6,842 bases of DNA. Source: Bacteroidota bacterium. GTDB lineage: Bacteria > Bacteroidota > Kryptoniia > Kryptoniales > JAKASW01. The position numbers and the translations under genes were made by a program. The notes under the pieces are model-generated. The model made no database searches. It was given only the letters and a program-made list of their open reading frames with translations, and was not told where the DNA came from. Positions 5,208-6,842 of this stretch are shown here, piece by piece (the stretch's first letter is position 1; each line of letters opens with the position of its first letter). The stretch spans positions 1 to 6,842 of the forward strand of contig JAJYOS010000355.1 of assembly GCA_021796055.1 (NCBI GenBank). The letters run 5' to 3'.

Positions 5208-6842
5208 GTGTACAAGTTTGCGCTAGCTGTTTTATGTGCATGCACGATCGGAATTATGGGATGCTCGGCAGGGAGTAAGGTAGCCGGATCCGGGCAGGAA
5301 AACCTGAAAGAACCCGACCTGATGGCGACCAATCCGAACTACCGGACTGCAATGAACCATTTCATGTCCGGAAATCTGAACGATGTGAAAGGTGATTACG
5401 CGCAGGCAATCCTCGACTACCAGGATGCGCTTCGCTACTATAAGGATGCTGCCATCTACGACGCGATGGCCCAGGACTACTCCAGGCTCGGGAAAACCGA
5501 CCTGGCTATCGAGCAGTCAAGACAGGCAGTAGCCATGAATCCCCGGAAGATAGAATATCGAAGGACCCTGGCACAGGCATACCTGGGCGGTTTTGACGTA
5601 GACAGCGCGAGAATCGAATACCAGGAAATCCTTTCAATAGACAGCATGCAGGTCCAGGACATGCTGGTGCTTGCACAGTTATACCAGCAGGACCAGCCGT
5701 TGAAGGCTGCTCAATTATATGAAAGAGTCCTGAGGCTCGTTGGACCGGATCTTCCCACCATGATGCAGCTCGTCAAGATTTACAACGGCACAAGCCAGTT
5801 CGATAAATCCATCGACCTTGTCAACAAAATGCTGAAGATCGATTCCTCCAATGTGCCCCTGAGAGAAATGCTCGCCGATCTATACCTGCAGGTCGGCAAG
5901 AACAGTAAGGCGCTGGATGTGCTCAAAGGGCTGATGAGCGAGAATAAGAGCGACTACAACCTTATGGCGCGCGCGGCGACCGCTTACCTGCGGATGAGAG
6001 ATTTCGTGAGCGCCGACAGCCTGCTCGACGTTATCTTTAGTTCCGATTCGACGCGCGCCGATGCGAAGTTTGCGATAGGCCAGTTCTATCTGAACGAGAT
6101 GGAGCATGACACATCCGTTGTATCTTTTGCCGAGCAAATTTTCGCGAAGCTCCTGGCACTCTATCCGAACGACGCGCGTGCGTACCTGATGGCAGGCCTG
6201 GGAGCTTCATATGCGGGCAAAGACTCGAGCGCTGAGGTCTACCTGAAGAAATCGGTGACGATGGATTCCACGAATGTGAATGCATGGCAGGCACTCGGCA
6301 TCTTCTATTATCAAAAGAAAAATTACACCCGGATGGCAGCCGTTATGTCGAAGGCGGCCGAGATATTTCCGGAAGATTACAGAACGAACCTCTTCCTCGG
6401 CCTGGCGTTAAACCAGGCGGGAAGAAATCAGGAGGCGGTGCGGCCGCTTGAGAAGGCGGTTTCCCTGCAGCCCACGGACACCGACGCGCTCAGCACCCTG
6501 GGACAGGTTTATGAGGCGCTTCACAGATACGACGATGCGTACAGGATTTATGATACGGCGCTGAAGCTGAACGCCAACAACTCACTCATCCTGAACAACT
6601 ACGCCTACAGCCTGTCGGAGCGTGGAGTCGAGCTTGACAAAGCCCTGAGAATGGCAACGCTGGCTGTTAAGCTCGACCCGAACAACAGCGCGTTCCTGGA
6701 CACGATCGGCTGGGTCTATTTCAAGCTGGGAGATTACCGGAAAGCGGAATCTTTCGTCAAGAAGGCGCTCGCCGCGAGACAGAAATCGGACGGATCGTCC
6801 GCGACTCTCGAAGAGCATCTCGGCGATCTTCTTTTCAACGGA
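5208..6842 (+). CDS. TPR-repeat lipoprotein (continues past right edge)
   Basis: The frame starting at the GTG is open for 545 codons to the last base, so the C-terminus is missing. Residues 1-18 form a lipoprotein signal: K3, a hydrophobic core, and the lipobox I-M-G-C with C19 as the lipidated residue. Ser at +2 shows no inner-membrane retention signal of the enterobacterial type. The rest is a solenoid of about eleven 34-residue TPR units. The clearest are at about 81-112, 357-390, 391-424, 425-458 and 494-527, with the usual small residues at positions 8 and 20 and Pro at the unit ends (for example KAVSLQPTD). TPR arrays bind partner proteins, so a role as an envelope scaffold is likely, but the partner is unknown. 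The end, with NNYAYSL (463-469), DTIGWVYFKLGDY (498-510) and EEHLGDLL (535-542), is a block common in TPR lipoproteins. GAGGAG and an upstream stop fix the start. Confidence 0.88.
   Translation, partial: MYKFALAVLCACTIGIMGCSAGSKVAGSGQENLKEPDLMATNPNYRTAMNHFMSGNLNDVKGDYAQAILDYQDALRYYKDAAIYDAMAQDYSRLGKTDLAIEQSRQAVAMNPRKIEYRRTLAQAYLGGFDVDSARIEYQEILSIDSMQVQDMLVLAQLYQQDQPLKAAQLYERVLRLVGPDLPTMMQLVKIYNGTSQFDKSIDLVNKMLKIDSSNVPLREMLADLYLQVGKNSKALDVLKGLMSENKSDYNLMARAATAYLRMRDFVSADSLLDVIFSSDSTRADAKFAIGQFYLNEMEHDTSVVSFAEQIFAKLLALYPNDARAYLMAGLGASYAGKDSSAEVYLKKSVTMDSTNVNAWQALGIFYYQKKNYTRMAAVMSKAAEIFPEDYRTNLFLGLALNQAGRNQEAVRPLEKAVSLQPTDTDALSTLGQVYEALHRYDDAYRIYDTALKLNANNSLILNNYAYSLSERGVELDKALRMATLAVKLDPNNSAFLDTIGWVYFKLGDYRKAESFVKKALAARQKSDGSSATLEEHLGDLLFNG

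Overview
The window looks like ordinary chromosomal DNA of a free-living bacterium, most likely in the FCB superphylum (Bacteroidota / Chlorobiota / Ignavibacteriota side). The placement is an inference. It rests on an atpD-atpC pair standing apart from the other ATP synthase genes, on a TPR lipoprotein of a type common in that group, and on two candidate promoters of the form TTG-N20-TAnnTTTA that resemble the Bacteroidota -33/-7 element. Base composition is near 50% GC by eye. There is no mobile element, CRISPR array, recognisable tRNA or rRNA, and no sign of recent transfer.

Layout from left to right. (1) Positions 1-353 hold the 3' end of an unrecognised gene that enters from the left edge. 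After 13 bases comes an exported BCP-type peroxiredoxin (367-897), probably on the same transcript, closed by a hairpin terminator (916-948). (2) A small DUF971 protein (970-1314) carries the zinc ligands of the gamma-butyrobetaine hydroxylase N-terminal domain. (3) A bidirectional terminator (1393-1431) separates it from a convergent Do/HtrA-family serine protease on the minus strand (1449-2987). (4) A 293-bp divergent intergenic region (2988-3280) holds candidate promoters for htrA and atpD around a GC-rich core that can be drawn as a closed multi-hairpin fold. (5) atpD and atpC (3281-5118) overlap by one base and end at a terminator (5131-5166). (6) A GTG-started TPR lipoprotein gene (5208 to the right edge) is open through its last visible codon.

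Working together: AtpD and AtpC are the catalytic beta and the regulatory epsilon subunit of F1 ATP synthase; the other subunits must be encoded elsewhere. The peroxiredoxin, the HtrA protease and the TPR lipoprotein are all predicted to act outside the cytoplasmic membrane, so most of the other genes concern envelope maintenance and oxidative or folding stress.

I did not find a clearly new biological system. The best leads are a perfect 13-bp inverted repeat inside the end of atpC, the GC-rich foldable core between htrA and atpD, the shared promoter architecture, and an Asp-to-Asn change in the ATP-sensing motif of the epsilon subunit.
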